Source: Hydrogenophilales bacterium
Lineage (GTDB): Bacteria; Pseudomonadota; Gammaproteobacteria; Burkholderiales; Thiobacillaceae
DNA length: 64,000 nt
Direction: 5' to 3'
Assembly (NCBI GenBank): GCA_023258975.1
Contig: JAHFRD010000001.1
Span: forward strand, 62,001-126,000
This document shows, one piece after another, positions 43,894-51,777 of the stretch. The notes beneath the pieces were generated by a model. It had not been told where the DNA came from. It saw only the letters and a program-made list of their open reading frames with translations, and ran no database searches. Position numbers and translations under genes: made by a program. Numbering within the stretch: position 1 is the stretch's first letter; every line of letters starts with the position of its first letter.

Positions 43894-45150
43894 ATGACAA
43901 CCATGAAATGCGTGGATGACTTCCGCCTCCGCCTCGGCAGCAAGGAACTGGTGCCGATCATGATCGGCGGCATGGGTGTGGACATCTCCACCGTTGAACT
44001 GGCCCTGGAAGCCGCGCGACTGGGTGGCATCGGCCACATTTCGGATGCCATGGTGCCCACCGTCATCGACCGCCATCTCAAGACCCGCTACGTCAAGGAC
44101 AAGCTCAAGCAGTACAAGTCCAACGTGACGAATCTGGCCGACAAGACCCAGGTCAAGTTCCACCTCGGCGAGTTGGAGGAAGCCACACGCCTGCATGTGC
44201 GCCGGGCGATGGACAGCAAGCATGGCGACGGCATGGTGTTCATCAACTGCATGGAAAAACTCACCATGAACGCCCCCCGGGAAACGCTCAAGGTGAGGCT
44301 CACCGCCGCGCTGGATGCCGGCATCGACGGCATTACCCTCGCCGCCGGGTTGCACCTGGGCTCCTTCGGCATGATCGAGGAACACCCGCGCTTCCGTGAC
44401 GCCAAGCTGGGCATCATCGTTTCCAGCCTGCGCGCCCTGCAGTTGTTCCTGCGCAAGAGCGCGCGCAGCAACCGCCTGCCTGACTACGTGGTGGTGGAGG
44501 GCCCGCTGGCCGGCGGCCACCTCGGCTTCGGCATGGACTGGGCGCAATACGATCTGGCCGTCATCGTCGCCGAAATTCAGGCCTGGCTTGCGGCCGAGCA
44601 GCTCGACATCCCCCTGATCCCGGCCGGCGGCATCTTCACCGGTTCCGACGCCACCGCCTTCCTGGAAATGGGCGCCGCCGCCGTGCAGGTCGCCACCCGT
44701 TTCACCGTCGCCAGGGAATGCGGCCTGCCCGACCCGATCAAGCAGGAGTATTACAAGGCTGGCGAGGACGACATCGAGGTCAACGGCATCTCGCCCACCG
44801 GCTACCCGATGCGCATGATCAAGAGCAGCCCGGCCATCGGCGCCGGCACCCATCCCAACTGTGAATCGTTCGGCTACATCCTCGACGCCAACGGCCGCTG
44901 CTCCTATATCGACGCCTACAACCGCGAGGTGGCGGCCCATCCTGGCGAGAAGAAGGTGAAGGTTTTCGACAAGACCTGCCTGTGCACCCACATGCGTGAT
45001 TTCGACCTGTGGACCTGCGGCCATTACACCTATCGCCTCAAGGACACCTCGGTAAAACAGGAAGACGGCAATTACGCCCTGCTCTCCGCTGAACACATTT
45101 TCCACGACTACCAGTTCAGCAAGGACGGCAAGATCGCCCTGCCGGCCTGA
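43894..45150 (+). CDS. Nitronate monooxygenase / FMN-binding (NPD-like) protein with Cys-rich tail
   Basis: 418-residue FMN protein of the 2-nitropropane dioxygenase/FabK-like fold. Blocks: MIGGMGVDIS (residues ~23-32), VVEGPLAGGHLGFG (about 198-211), IPAGGIFTGSDATAFLEMGAAAVQV (phosphate-binding, start ~241) and the catalytic-type H or G pattern. Beyond the usual ~330 residues, a tail carries cysteines C-x-C and a third Cys (T-C-L-C-T-H ... W-T-C-G-H), perhaps for metal binding. It lies just upstream of the PFOR gene, separated by a REP palindrome. The ATG at 43894 avoids the upstream ORF overlap with the membrane protein. Confidence 0.72.
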   Translation: MTTMKCVDDFRLRLGSKELVPIMIGGMGVDISTVELALEAARLGGIGHISDAMVPTVIDRHLKTRYVKDKLKQYKSNVTNLADKTQVKFHLGELEEATRLHVRRAMDSKHGDGMVFINCMEKLTMNAPRETLKVRLTAALDAGIDGITLAAGLHLGSFGMIEEHPRFRDAKLGIIVSSLRALQLFLRKSARSNRLPDYVVVEGPLAGGHLGFGMDWAQYDLAVIVAEIQAWLAAEQLDIPLIPAGGIFTGSDATAFLEMGAAAVQVATRFTVARECGLPDPIKQEYYKAGEDDIEVNGISPTGYPMRMIKSSPAIGAGTHPNCESFGYILDANGRCSYIDAYNREVAAHPGEKKVKVFDKTCLCTHMRDFDLWTCGHYTYRLKDTSVKQEDGNYALLSAEHIFHDYQFSKDGKIALPA

Positions 45151-45180
45151 GCGGGCGCGCCGGAGCCGGCAGGCTGTTTT

Positions 45181-45237
45181 GTAGCGCCGGCGTCTCGCCG
45201 GCGGGGTTGAAAGACGCCGGCAAGATGCCGGCGCTAC
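45181..45237. repeat. REP-type palindrome, family A
   Basis: Arms GTAGCGCCGGCGTCTCGCCG and ...GATGCCGGCGCTAC frame a loop with GGGTTGAAAG. It ends 12 bp before the PFOR start codon, next to its ribosome binding site (AAGGAG). Confidence 0.85.
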
Positions 45238-45249
45238 AAGGAGTCCACC

Positions 45250-48200
45250 ATGCCCCACCCCCGCACGCTGACCATCGACGGCAACGAAGCCGCCGCGCGT
45301 ACCGCCTACCTCTGCAACGAAATCATCGCCATCTACCCCATCACCCCCTCGTCCAACATGGGCGAATGGGCGGACGAATGGGCGTCCCGTGGCCGCCCCA
45401 ACCTCTGGGGCGCCACACCGAAGGTCATCGAAATGCAATCCGAGGGCGGCGCCGCCGGCGCCCTGCACGGCGCGCTCACCGCCGGCGCCCTGGCGACCAG
45501 TTTCACCGCCAGCCAGGGTCTGCTGTTGATGATTCCCAACCTGTACAAGATCGCCGGTGAACTCACGCCCTTCGTGCTGCACGTCGCGGCGCGGACGCTG
45601 GCCACCCATGCGCTGTCGATCTTCGGCGACCATTCCGACGTCATGGCCTGCCGTGGCACCGGGTTTTCATTACTCGCCGCCGGCAGCGTCCAGGAAGCGC
45701 ACGATTTCGCCCTGATCGCCCAGGCCGCGAGCCTCGCCGGGCGCATTCCCGTGCTGCATTTCTTCGACGGTTTCCGCACCTCGCATGAGGTCGCCAAGAT
45801 CGTCGAGGTCGAGCGCGACACGGTGCGGGCGATGATCGACGACGACCTGGTGGCCGCGCACCGTGGCCGCGCCCTGTCGCCGGAACATCCGGTGCTGCGC
45901 GGCACTTCGCAGAACCCGGATGTGTTCTTCCAGTCGCGCGAGCGCGCGAATCCTTTTTACGACGCCTTCCCCGGCATCATGCAGGCGGCGTTCGACCGCT
46001 TCGCCGGCCTCACCGGGCGCCAGTACAAACTGTTCGAGTATGTCGGCGCTCAAGACGCCGAGCGGGTCATCGTGCTCATGGGCTCCGGCGCGGAAACCGC
46101 GCACGAGACGGTGGAGCACCTCACCGCGCGCGGCGAGAAGGTCGGTGTGCTGAAAGCGCGCCTGTACCGCCCCTTCGACCCCGCCGCCCTGATCGCGGCG
46201 ATCCCGGAAACCGCCCGGGCCATCGCCGTGCTGGACCGCTGCAAGGAACCCGGCGCCGACGGAGAGCCCGTGTACAAGGACGTGCTGGGCGCCTTCGCCA
46301 ATGCTTCAGCCGATGGCCTTCGCGCCATGCCGCGCATCCTCGGCGGGCGTTACGGCCTGGCCTCCAAGGAATTCACGCCGGGCATGGTGAAGGCGGTGTT
46401 CGACGCCTTGCGCCCTCTCCCTCCGGGAGAGGGCCGGGGTGAGGGAACGGGCTGGTCTGACGAGACGGGGAAAGCCTCTCACCCCCAGCCCCTCTCCCGC
46501 CCACGGGCGAGGGGAGCGATCCGCCAGTTCACCATCGGCATCCACGACGACGTGACAAACCTCTCCCTGCCCTGGGACGCCACCTTCCGAAGCGACACCG
46601 CGAAGGCGCTGCATCACGCCGTGTTCTGGGGCCTGGGCGCGGACGGCACCGTGTCCGCCAACAAGAACTCGATCAAGATCATCGGCGAGGACACCGACCT
46701 CAACGCCCAGGGCTATTTCGTTTACGACTCGAAAAAGTCCGGCGCGGTCACCGTCTCGCATCTTCGCTTCGGCAAATCGCCGATCCGCTCCGCCTACCTG
46801 GTGGACGAGAACGACGCCGGCTTCGTCGCCTGCCACCAGACCGTGTTCACCGAACGTTACGACGTGCTGAGGCAGGCAAAGCCCGGGGGGGTGTTCCTGC
46901 TCAACACCGCCACACCGCCGGAAACCGCGCTGGACAGCCTGCCGGAAGCCCTGCGCCGCCAGATCGTCGAAAAGAACCTCGCGTTCTGGGTGATCGACGC
47001 CTACAAGGTCGCGGCGGACGCCGAAATGGGCCGCCGCATCAACACCATCATGCAGACCTGCTTCTTCGCCATCTCCGGCATCCTGCCGGCGGAGACGGCC
47101 ATCGCCGCGATCAAGCAGGCGGTGGACAAGACCTATGGCGTCAAAAGCAAACGCCTGGCCGACCTCAACCATCGCGCCATCGACATGACCCTGGCGCATC
47201 TGCACCAGGTCACTGTAGCGCCGGCGTCTCACCCACATCCGGCGTCAAATGCAGGCGAGGACGCCTGCGCTACAAACCCCGCACTTGTAACGCAGGCGTC
47301 CCGCCCGCCCCCTCCCGACTTCGTGCGCGACGTCACGCTGCCCATCTACGCCGGCCAGGGTGACCGCCTGCCGGTGTCGGCGATGCCGGCGGACGGTACC
47401 TGGCCGGTGGGCACGGCGAAATACGAGAAACGCAACATCGCCCTGGAAATCCCGGTGTGGGACGCCGCGCTGTGTACCCAATGCGGCAAGTGCGTGTTCG
47501 TCTGCCCGCATTCCGCCATCCGCGCCCGCGCCTTCCCTGCGGAGGCCGCGAACGGCGCGCCGGAAACCTTCAAGCACGTCCCGGCAAAGAGCAAGGATTA
47601 CCCGGCCGGCACCCACCTCGGCTACCAGGTGGCGCCGGAGGACTGCACCGGCTGCGGCGATTGCGTGGAAGCCTGCCCGATTCACGACAAATCCAACGTC
47701 TCGCACAAGGCGTTGAACATGGTCGCGCTGTTGCCGGAAAACGGGCCGCTACGCACGCGGGAGAGTGAAAACCTGGAATTCTTCCTCGCCCTGCCCGAGT
47801 TCGACCGCGACGCGATCAAGCACACCACCATTCCCGGCTCGATGCTGCTCGACCCGCTGTTCGAGTTTTCCGGCGCCTGCGCCGGTTGCGGCGAGACGCC
47901 CTACATCCGCCTCGCCACCCAGTTGTTCGGCGATCGCATGCTGATCGCCAACGCCACCGGCTGCTCCTCCATCTACGGCGGCAACCTGCCCACCACCCCC
48001 TACACGGTGAACCGCGACGGACGCGGCCCGGCCTGGTCCAACTCACTGTTCGAGGACAACGCCGAATTCGGCTTGGGGCTGCGTTTGGCGGCCGACCAGT
48101 TGATGGGCCACGCGCAAGGCCTGGTGAAGGAAATGGCCGTGGCAATCGGCGGCGACCTCGCCACAGCGCTGATCGACGCGGAACAACGCGAGGAAGCGGG

Positions 48201-48969
48201 CATTCGCGCGCAGCGCCGGCGAGTCACGCTGCTGCTGGAGAAACTGGCCGGCTCGACCCATCCGCGCGCCCGTCAACTCGCGGTGCTGGCGGAATGGCTG
48301 ATTCGCCGCTCGGTGTGGATCATCGGCGGCGACGGCTGGGCCTACGACATCGGCTACGGCGGCCTCGACCACGTCCTCGCCCTGCCCCACGACGTCAACA
48401 TCCTGGTACTGGATACCGAGGTGTACTCCAACACCGGCGGCCAGACTTCCAAGGCCACCCCCATCGGCGCCGTCGCCAAATTTTCGGCCGCCGGCAAGGC
48501 CACGGCGAAAAAGGATCTCGCCAAGCTGGCCTCGGATTACGGCCACGTCTATGTCGCCACCGCCGCCTATGGCGCCAAAGACACCCAAACCCTGCGCGTC
48601 TTCCACGAAGCGGAAAGTTTTGACGGCCCCTCGCTGATCGTCGCCTACAGCCCCTGCATCGCTCATGGCGTGGACCTGCTCCACAACCTGCGGCAACAGG
48701 ACGCGGCGGTGAAAAGTGGGCACTGGCCGCTGTTCCGCTTCGATCCGCGCCGCCTGGAAGCCGGCGACAACCCGTTCAAGCTGGACTCCGCCGCCCCCAG
48801 CCGGCCGATCCGCGAGTTCATGGAAAGCGAAACCCGTTTCGCCATGCTCGGCCGCAGCCACCCGGAAGCCGCCGAACGGTTCATGGCCGAGGCCCAATCG
48901 GTCGCGGACCGCCGCTACCAGAGTTATCTGGCGCTGGCGCAAATCGACCCGCCCAAAAAAGGAGACTGA
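45250..48969 (+). CDS. nifJ: Pyruvate:ferredoxin (flavodoxin) oxidoreductase, fused NifJ-type
   Basis: 1239-residue single-chain PFOR that interconverts pyruvate + CoA with acetyl-CoA + CO2 using ferredoxin. Order of domains: ThDP-binding POR alpha (residues ~1-385, TPSSNMGEWAD ~31-41), gamma domain (~430-640), EKR region, two 4Fe-4S motifs CTQCGKCVFVCPH (~744) and CTGCGDCVEACP (~800), cysteine C-A-G-C-G (~878), and the C-terminal ThDP domain with GGDGWAYDIGYGGLDH (~1025-1040). Two extra segments, about residues 388-425 and 656-685, coincide with palindromic REP-like DNA at 46413-46516 and 47215-47305 and are read in frame. This explains the length above the usual ~1170-1200. It is followed after 2 bp by a DHOD-like gene. 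Confidence 0.93.
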   Translation: MPHPRTLTIDGNEAAARTAYLCNEIIAIYPITPSSNMGEWADEWASRGRPNLWGATPKVIEMQSEGGAAGALHGALTAGALATSFTASQGLLLMIPNLYKIAGELTPFVLHVAARTLATHALSIFGDHSDVMACRGTGFSLLAAGSVQEAHDFALIAQAASLAGRIPVLHFFDGFRTSHEVAKIVEVERDTVRAMIDDDLVAAHRGRALSPEHPVLRGTSQNPDVFFQSRERANPFYDAFPGIMQAAFDRFAGLTGRQYKLFEYVGAQDAERVIVLMGSGAETAHETVEHLTARGEKVGVLKARLYRPFDPAALIAAIPETARAIAVLDRCKEPGADGEPVYKDVLGAFANASADGLRAMPRILGGRYGLASKEFTPGMVKAVFDALRPLPPGEGRGEGTGWSDETGKASHPQPLSRPRARGAIRQFTIGIHDDVTNLSLPWDATFRSDTAKALHHAVFWGLGADGTVSANKNSIKIIGEDTDLNAQGYFVYDSKKSGAVTVSHLRFGKSPIRSAYLVDENDAGFVACHQTVFTERYDVLRQAKPGGVFLLNTATPPETALDSLPEALRRQIVEKNLAFWVIDAYKVAADAEMGRRINTIMQTCFFAISGILPAETAIAAIKQAVDKTYGVKSKRLADLNHRAIDMTLAHLHQVTVAPASHPHPASNAGEDACATNPALVTQASRPPPPDFVRDVTLPIYAGQGDRLPVSAMPADGTWPVGTAKYEKRNIALEIPVWDAALCTQCGKCVFVCPHSAIRARAFPAEAANGAPETFKHVPAKSKDYPAGTHLGYQVAPEDCTGCGDCVEACPIHDKSNVSHKALNMVALLPENGPLRTRESENLEFFLALPEFDRDAIKHTTIPGSMLLDPLFEFSGACAGCGETPYIRLATQLFGDRMLIANATGCSSIYGGNLPTTPYTVNRDGRGPAWSNSLFEDNAEFGLGLRLAADQLMGHAQGLVKEMAVAIGGDLATALIDAEQREEAGIRAQRRRVTLLLEKLAGSTHPRARQLAVLAEWLIRRSVWIIGGDGWAYDIGYGGLDHVLALPHDVNILVLDTEVYSNTGGQTSKATPIGAVAKFSAAGKATAKKDLAKLASDYGHVYVATAAYGAKDTQTLRVFHEAESFDGPSLIVAYSPCIAHGVDLLHNLRQQDAAVKSGHWPLFRFDPRRLEAGDNPFKLDSAAPSRPIREFMESETRFAMLGRSHPEAAERFMAEAQSVADRRYQSYLALAQIDPPKKGD
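46413..46516. repeat. Palindromic repeat inside the PFOR gene (CTCTCCC type)
   Basis: CCCTCTCCCTCCGGGAGAGG is a hairpin with GGTGAGGG beyond it; its partner arm CCTCTCACCCCCAGCCCCTC followed by TCCCGCCCACGGGCGAGGGG completes a large palindromic unit. This is the well-known layout of a GC-rich REP/BIME element. It adds about 35 residues (LRPLPPGEGRGEGTG start) at the boundary of the POR-alpha and gamma domains. Confidence 0.75.
47215..47305. repeat. REP-type palindrome, family A, inside the PFOR gene
   Basis: GTAGCGCCGGCGTCTCACCC at the left and GGACGCCTGCGCTAC at 47259-47273, then GTAACGCAGGCGTCCCGCC. These are degenerate forms of the family A arms seen at 3141, 12228, 21034 and 45181. It encodes about 30 Pro/Ala-rich residues between the EKR region and the ferredoxin domain, so it sits at a second domain boundary. 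Confidence 0.7.
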
Positions 48970-48971
48970 CC

Positions 48972-49985
48972 ATGTCCGATCTCTCCACCACCTACCTGGG
49001 CCTCCAGCTCAAGAACCCGCTGGTGCCCTCGTCCTCGCCCCTGTCCAAAAAACTGGATGCGGCGCTGAAGCTGGAAGATGCCGGCGCGGCGGCGCTGGTC
49101 GCGCACTCGCTGTTCGAGGAGGAGTTGCACGCCGAGGCGAACATGGCCGACCGTTTCCTCCTCCACGGCGAGATCGGCCACGGCGAGGCGGACAGCTTTC
49201 TGCCCGATCACGGTGGCTACCAGAGCCATCTCGACCAGTATCTGGAACACATCGCCCGGCTAAAAACCCGCCTCTCCATTCCGGTCATTGCCAGCCTCAA
49301 CGGGGTTTCCCTCACCGGCTGGGTCGATCTCGGCCGCGAAATCCAGCAAGCCGGCGCCGATGCCCTGGAACTCAACGTCTATCACGTCGCCGCCGACGCC
49401 CATTTCTCCGGCGAGGCGGTGGAAGCGCGCTATGTCAGCCTGTTGAGCGAATTGCACGGTGTGGTGAATCTGCCCGTCAGCATGAAGCTGTCACCGTTCT
49501 TCTCCTCACTGCCGCATCTGGTCAAACACCTGGAAAGGGCCGGCGCGCGTGGTGTATCGCTGTTCAACCGTTTCTACCAACCGGACATCGACCTGGAAAC
49601 CCTGAAAATGGTGGACACCCTGCATCTGTCCACGCCCGAGGAAGCCCTGCTCAGAATCCGCTGGATCGCCATCCTGCGCGGCCAGACCACGCTGACCCTG
49701 GCCGCCACCGGCGGCGTGCATGGTTACGAGGAAGCGATGAAACTCCTCCTCGCCGGCGCCGACGTGGTGCACCTGGCTTCCTGCCTGCTGCTACACGGCC
49801 CGGAACGACTCACGCGCATCCTCACCGACATGGCGCTCTGGATGAACGAACGCGAATACACCTCCGTCACCCAGCTCAAGGGCAGCATGAGCCAGAAGAA
49901 CCTGCCCGACCCCAGCGCGGTCGAACGCGCCAGTTATATTCGCGTCCTGGACAACTACACTCCCGCGCGCGGCGCCCCAGCCTGA
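48972..49985 (+). CDS. Dihydroorotate-dehydrogenase-like (DHOD-fold) protein
   Basis: 337-residue FMN TIM-barrel protein resembling class 1 DHODs/PreA: YLGLQLKNPLVPSSSPLS (residues ~9-26), ASLNGVSLTGWVDL (~113-126), ALELNVYH (~137-144), LSMKLSPFFS-like (V-S-M-K-L-S-P-F-F-S, ~177-186), and the phosphate site ATGGVHGYEEAMKLLLAGAD (~247-266). It directly follows PFOR, a frequent pairing in genomes, so it may not make orotate. The electron acceptor or substrate is unknown. Confidence 0.8.
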   Translation: MSDLSTTYLGLQLKNPLVPSSSPLSKKLDAALKLEDAGAAALVAHSLFEEELHAEANMADRFLLHGEIGHGEADSFLPDHGGYQSHLDQYLEHIARLKTRLSIPVIASLNGVSLTGWVDLGREIQQAGADALELNVYHVAADAHFSGEAVEARYVSLLSELHGVVNLPVSMKLSPFFSSLPHLVKHLERAGARGVSLFNRFYQPDIDLETLKMVDTLHLSTPEEALLRIRWIAILRGQTTLTLAATGGVHGYEEAMKLLLAGADVVHLASCLLLHGPERLTRILTDMALWMNEREYTSVTQLKGSMSQKNLPDPSAVERASYIRVLDNYTPARGAPA

Positions 49986-50016
49986 ATCCTTTTACCACCC
50001 AGCCAAGACCGAAAAA

Positions 50017-50619
50017 ATGATAGAAAACCCAGCACAATTCAATCAAGCCATGACCCTGTTCGACGCCGCCAATGCCGCGGATCCCAACCAGGATGAAGGC
50101 CAACCCAAGGAACTGCTCTACGCCCAGCGCATGACGGAAATGCTGCGGCGCTTCGCCCCGGATGCGCCGGAAGCGGCACAACTGGCGGTGCGCGCGCAGC
50201 ACATCCAGCGCTGGACCGTGCCGCGCAATACCTACCCGATGACCAAGGAAGGCTATTTCGCCTGGCGCACCGGCCTCTACAAGTACCACGCCGACACCGC
50301 CGGCGAACTGATGCGCCAGGCCGGTTATGACGACGCCATGATCGAGCAGGTCAAGAAGGCCGTGGGCAAGCGCGCGCTCAAGGTCAACCCCGACACACAA
50401 CTCATGGAAGACGTCGCCGACCTCGTCTTCATCGAGTACTACATGCTCCCCTTCGCCGGCGCCAAGCCCGACTACGACGAGGAAAAGTGGCTGGAGATCA
50501 TCCGCAAGACCTGGAAGAAGATGTCCGACGCCGGCCGCGCCTTCGCCCTTTCCGGCAAGATCAAGCTACCGGAACCCCTGCTGCCGCTAATCACCAAGGC
50601 GATCAGCAGCTTGGGTTGA
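50017..50619 (+). CDS. DUF4202 family protein
   Basis: 200-residue protein matching DUF4202. The HIQRWTVPRNTYPMTKEGYFAW segment (about residues 67-88; motif H-I-x-R-W) and YKYHADTAGELMRQAGYD (~92-109) look like a helical HD-like fold with paired His/Asp. It comes 31 bp after the DHOD-like gene on the same strand. DUF4202 proteins recur near sulfur-metabolism genes in some sulfur oxidisers, but I cannot confirm a function. The 100-bp gap after it holds an imperfect hairpin between convergent genes. Confidence 0.8.
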   Translation: MIENPAQFNQAMTLFDAANAADPNQDEGQPKELLYAQRMTEMLRRFAPDAPEAAQLAVRAQHIQRWTVPRNTYPMTKEGYFAWRTGLYKYHADTAGELMRQAGYDDAMIEQVKKAVGKRALKVNPDTQLMEDVADLVFIEYYMLPFAGAKPDYDEEKWLEIIRKTWKKMSDAGRAFALSGKIKLPEPLLPLITKAISSLG

Positions 50620-50719
50620 ACGGGCAGGAGCGGATTCCCGAGGAAGGCCGGCACCACCCTGTCGGGTGGCTGCCGGTTGGGGCCTGTATCGGGGGTTCGT
50701 ATCGCCGTGAGCGACAGAT

Positions 50720-51085
50720 TCAGTGAACGCTGCCGAAAGAAGGGTCGGCGTTGCCCGCCGGGGTCGGCAGGCCGGATAGGCGGCACCCCTGAGTGACGGG
50801 GCCGCGCGGGAACAGTTGATAGAGGTATTTGCGTCCACCCTGCTCGATGTAGGCCTCTTCCATGTTGCGCAGCAGGCTGCGCGCGTTGGCTTCGGGCCCA
50901 CACTCGGCGTAGTGGTCGCGCAGGTAGCAGATCACGTCCATACGCGCGTCGGACAACTCCAGACCTTCCTCATGCGCGGCCTGGCGCGCCATGTCTTCGC
51001 TCCAGGGTTCCAGATCATTGAGATAGGCGTCCGCATCACAGGGCGCCATGCCTTCAGCATTGACCAGTTTGTTGATGTCCAGCAT
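50720..51085 (-). CDS. DsrC/TusE-family protein lacking the C-terminal cysteine
   Basis: 121-residue DsrC/TusE/DsvC-family protein. The family block W-S-E-D-M-A-R-Q-A-A-H-E-E-G (residues ~28-41) and the C-terminal L-F-P-R-G-P-V-T-Q-G-C-R-L-S-G-L-P-T-P-A-G (~90-110) are recognisable. The upstream Cys (Cys-B) is present at ~100, but where family members end G-C-V or similar the protein continues N-A-D-P-S-F-G-S-V-H, so the C-terminal Cys-A, which carries the sulfur-relay trisulfide, is absent. It may therefore be a regulator or a divergent sulfur carrier rather than a canonical DsrC/TusE. The start at 51085 has an AGGAG SD 6 nt upstream. Confidence 0.8.
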   Translation of the reverse strand: MLDINKLVNAEGMAPCDADAYLNDLEPWSEDMARQAAHEEGLELSDARMDVICYLRDHYAECGPEANARSLLRNMEEAYIEQGGRKYLYQLFPRGPVTQGCRLSGLPTPAGNADPSFGSVH

Positions 51086-51259
51086 TTCCGTTCTCCTCGA
51101 ATTGGCTATCGGGCCTCCATGCAACCTCGGCCTGCTTAATGTCTAGCAAATTACTCAGGTAATGCAACGTGAAGGCCGCGAGCGTGGGTGGCATGATGGG
51201 TGGCGGCTCTGGATGAAATCCTCGGCTTCCCGGCGTGACCGCCCTGATCCGCCCAGGAG

Positions 51260-51736
51260 TCAGCCCGCGCGCCAGTGCCCCGACTTGCCGCCCAGTTTCT
51301 CCAGCAGGCGCACCGATTCGATCACCATGCCGCGATCGACCGCCTTGCACATGTCGTAGACGGTGAGAAGGGCGACGCTGGCGGCGGTGAGGGCTTCCAT
51401 TTCCACGCCGGTGCGGCCCACGGTTTCCGCCGTCGCGGCGCAGTCTATGGCCGAAGCGGCTTCGTCGAGGGTGAAGTCCAGGGTCACCCTGGTGAGGGCG
51501 ATGGGGTGGCACAGCGGAATCAGGTCGGGGGTGCGTTTGCTGGCCATGATGCCGGCCAGACGCGCGACGCCGATCACGTCGCCCTTTTTGGCGGAGCCAT
51601 CGCGGATCATCGCGAAGGTGGCCGGCATCATGCGGATACGGCCGGTGGCCACCGCCACCCGGCGGGTTTCCGATTTCTCGCCGACGCCCACCATCACGGC
51701 GCGGCCCTGCTCATCAAAATGCGTGAAGTCGCTCAT
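51260..51736 (-). CDS. moaC: Cyclic pyranopterin monophosphate synthase MoaC
   Basis: 158-residue MoaC, the second step of molybdopterin synthesis. [13 protein letters not shown] (residues ~73-85), [24 protein letters not shown] (start ~105) and KAVDRGMVI (~130-138) are diagnostic. Length is right. It stands alone on its strand between dsrC-like and bepA-like genes, 42 bp divergent from the latter. No moaA is in view. The 174-bp gap to the DsrC-like gene shows nothing else. Confidence 0.94.
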   Translation of the reverse strand: MSDFTHFDEQGRAVMVGVGEKSETRRVAVATGRIRMMPATFAMIRDGSAKKGDVIGVARLAGIMASKRTPDLIPLCHPIALTRVTLDFTLDEAASAIDCAATAETVGRTGVEMEALTAASVALLTVYDMCKAVDRGMVIESVRLLEKLGGKSGHWRAG

Positions 51737-51777
51737 GGTGGAGGAACCAGTGCAAAGGGGCCGTTATCATACCCGCC

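Noticed and set aside
43834-45633. Minus-strand ORF of 599 residues opposite the NPD-like gene and PFOR start
   Set aside because: Spans two plus-strand genes and the REP palindrome; reads as a shadow frame.
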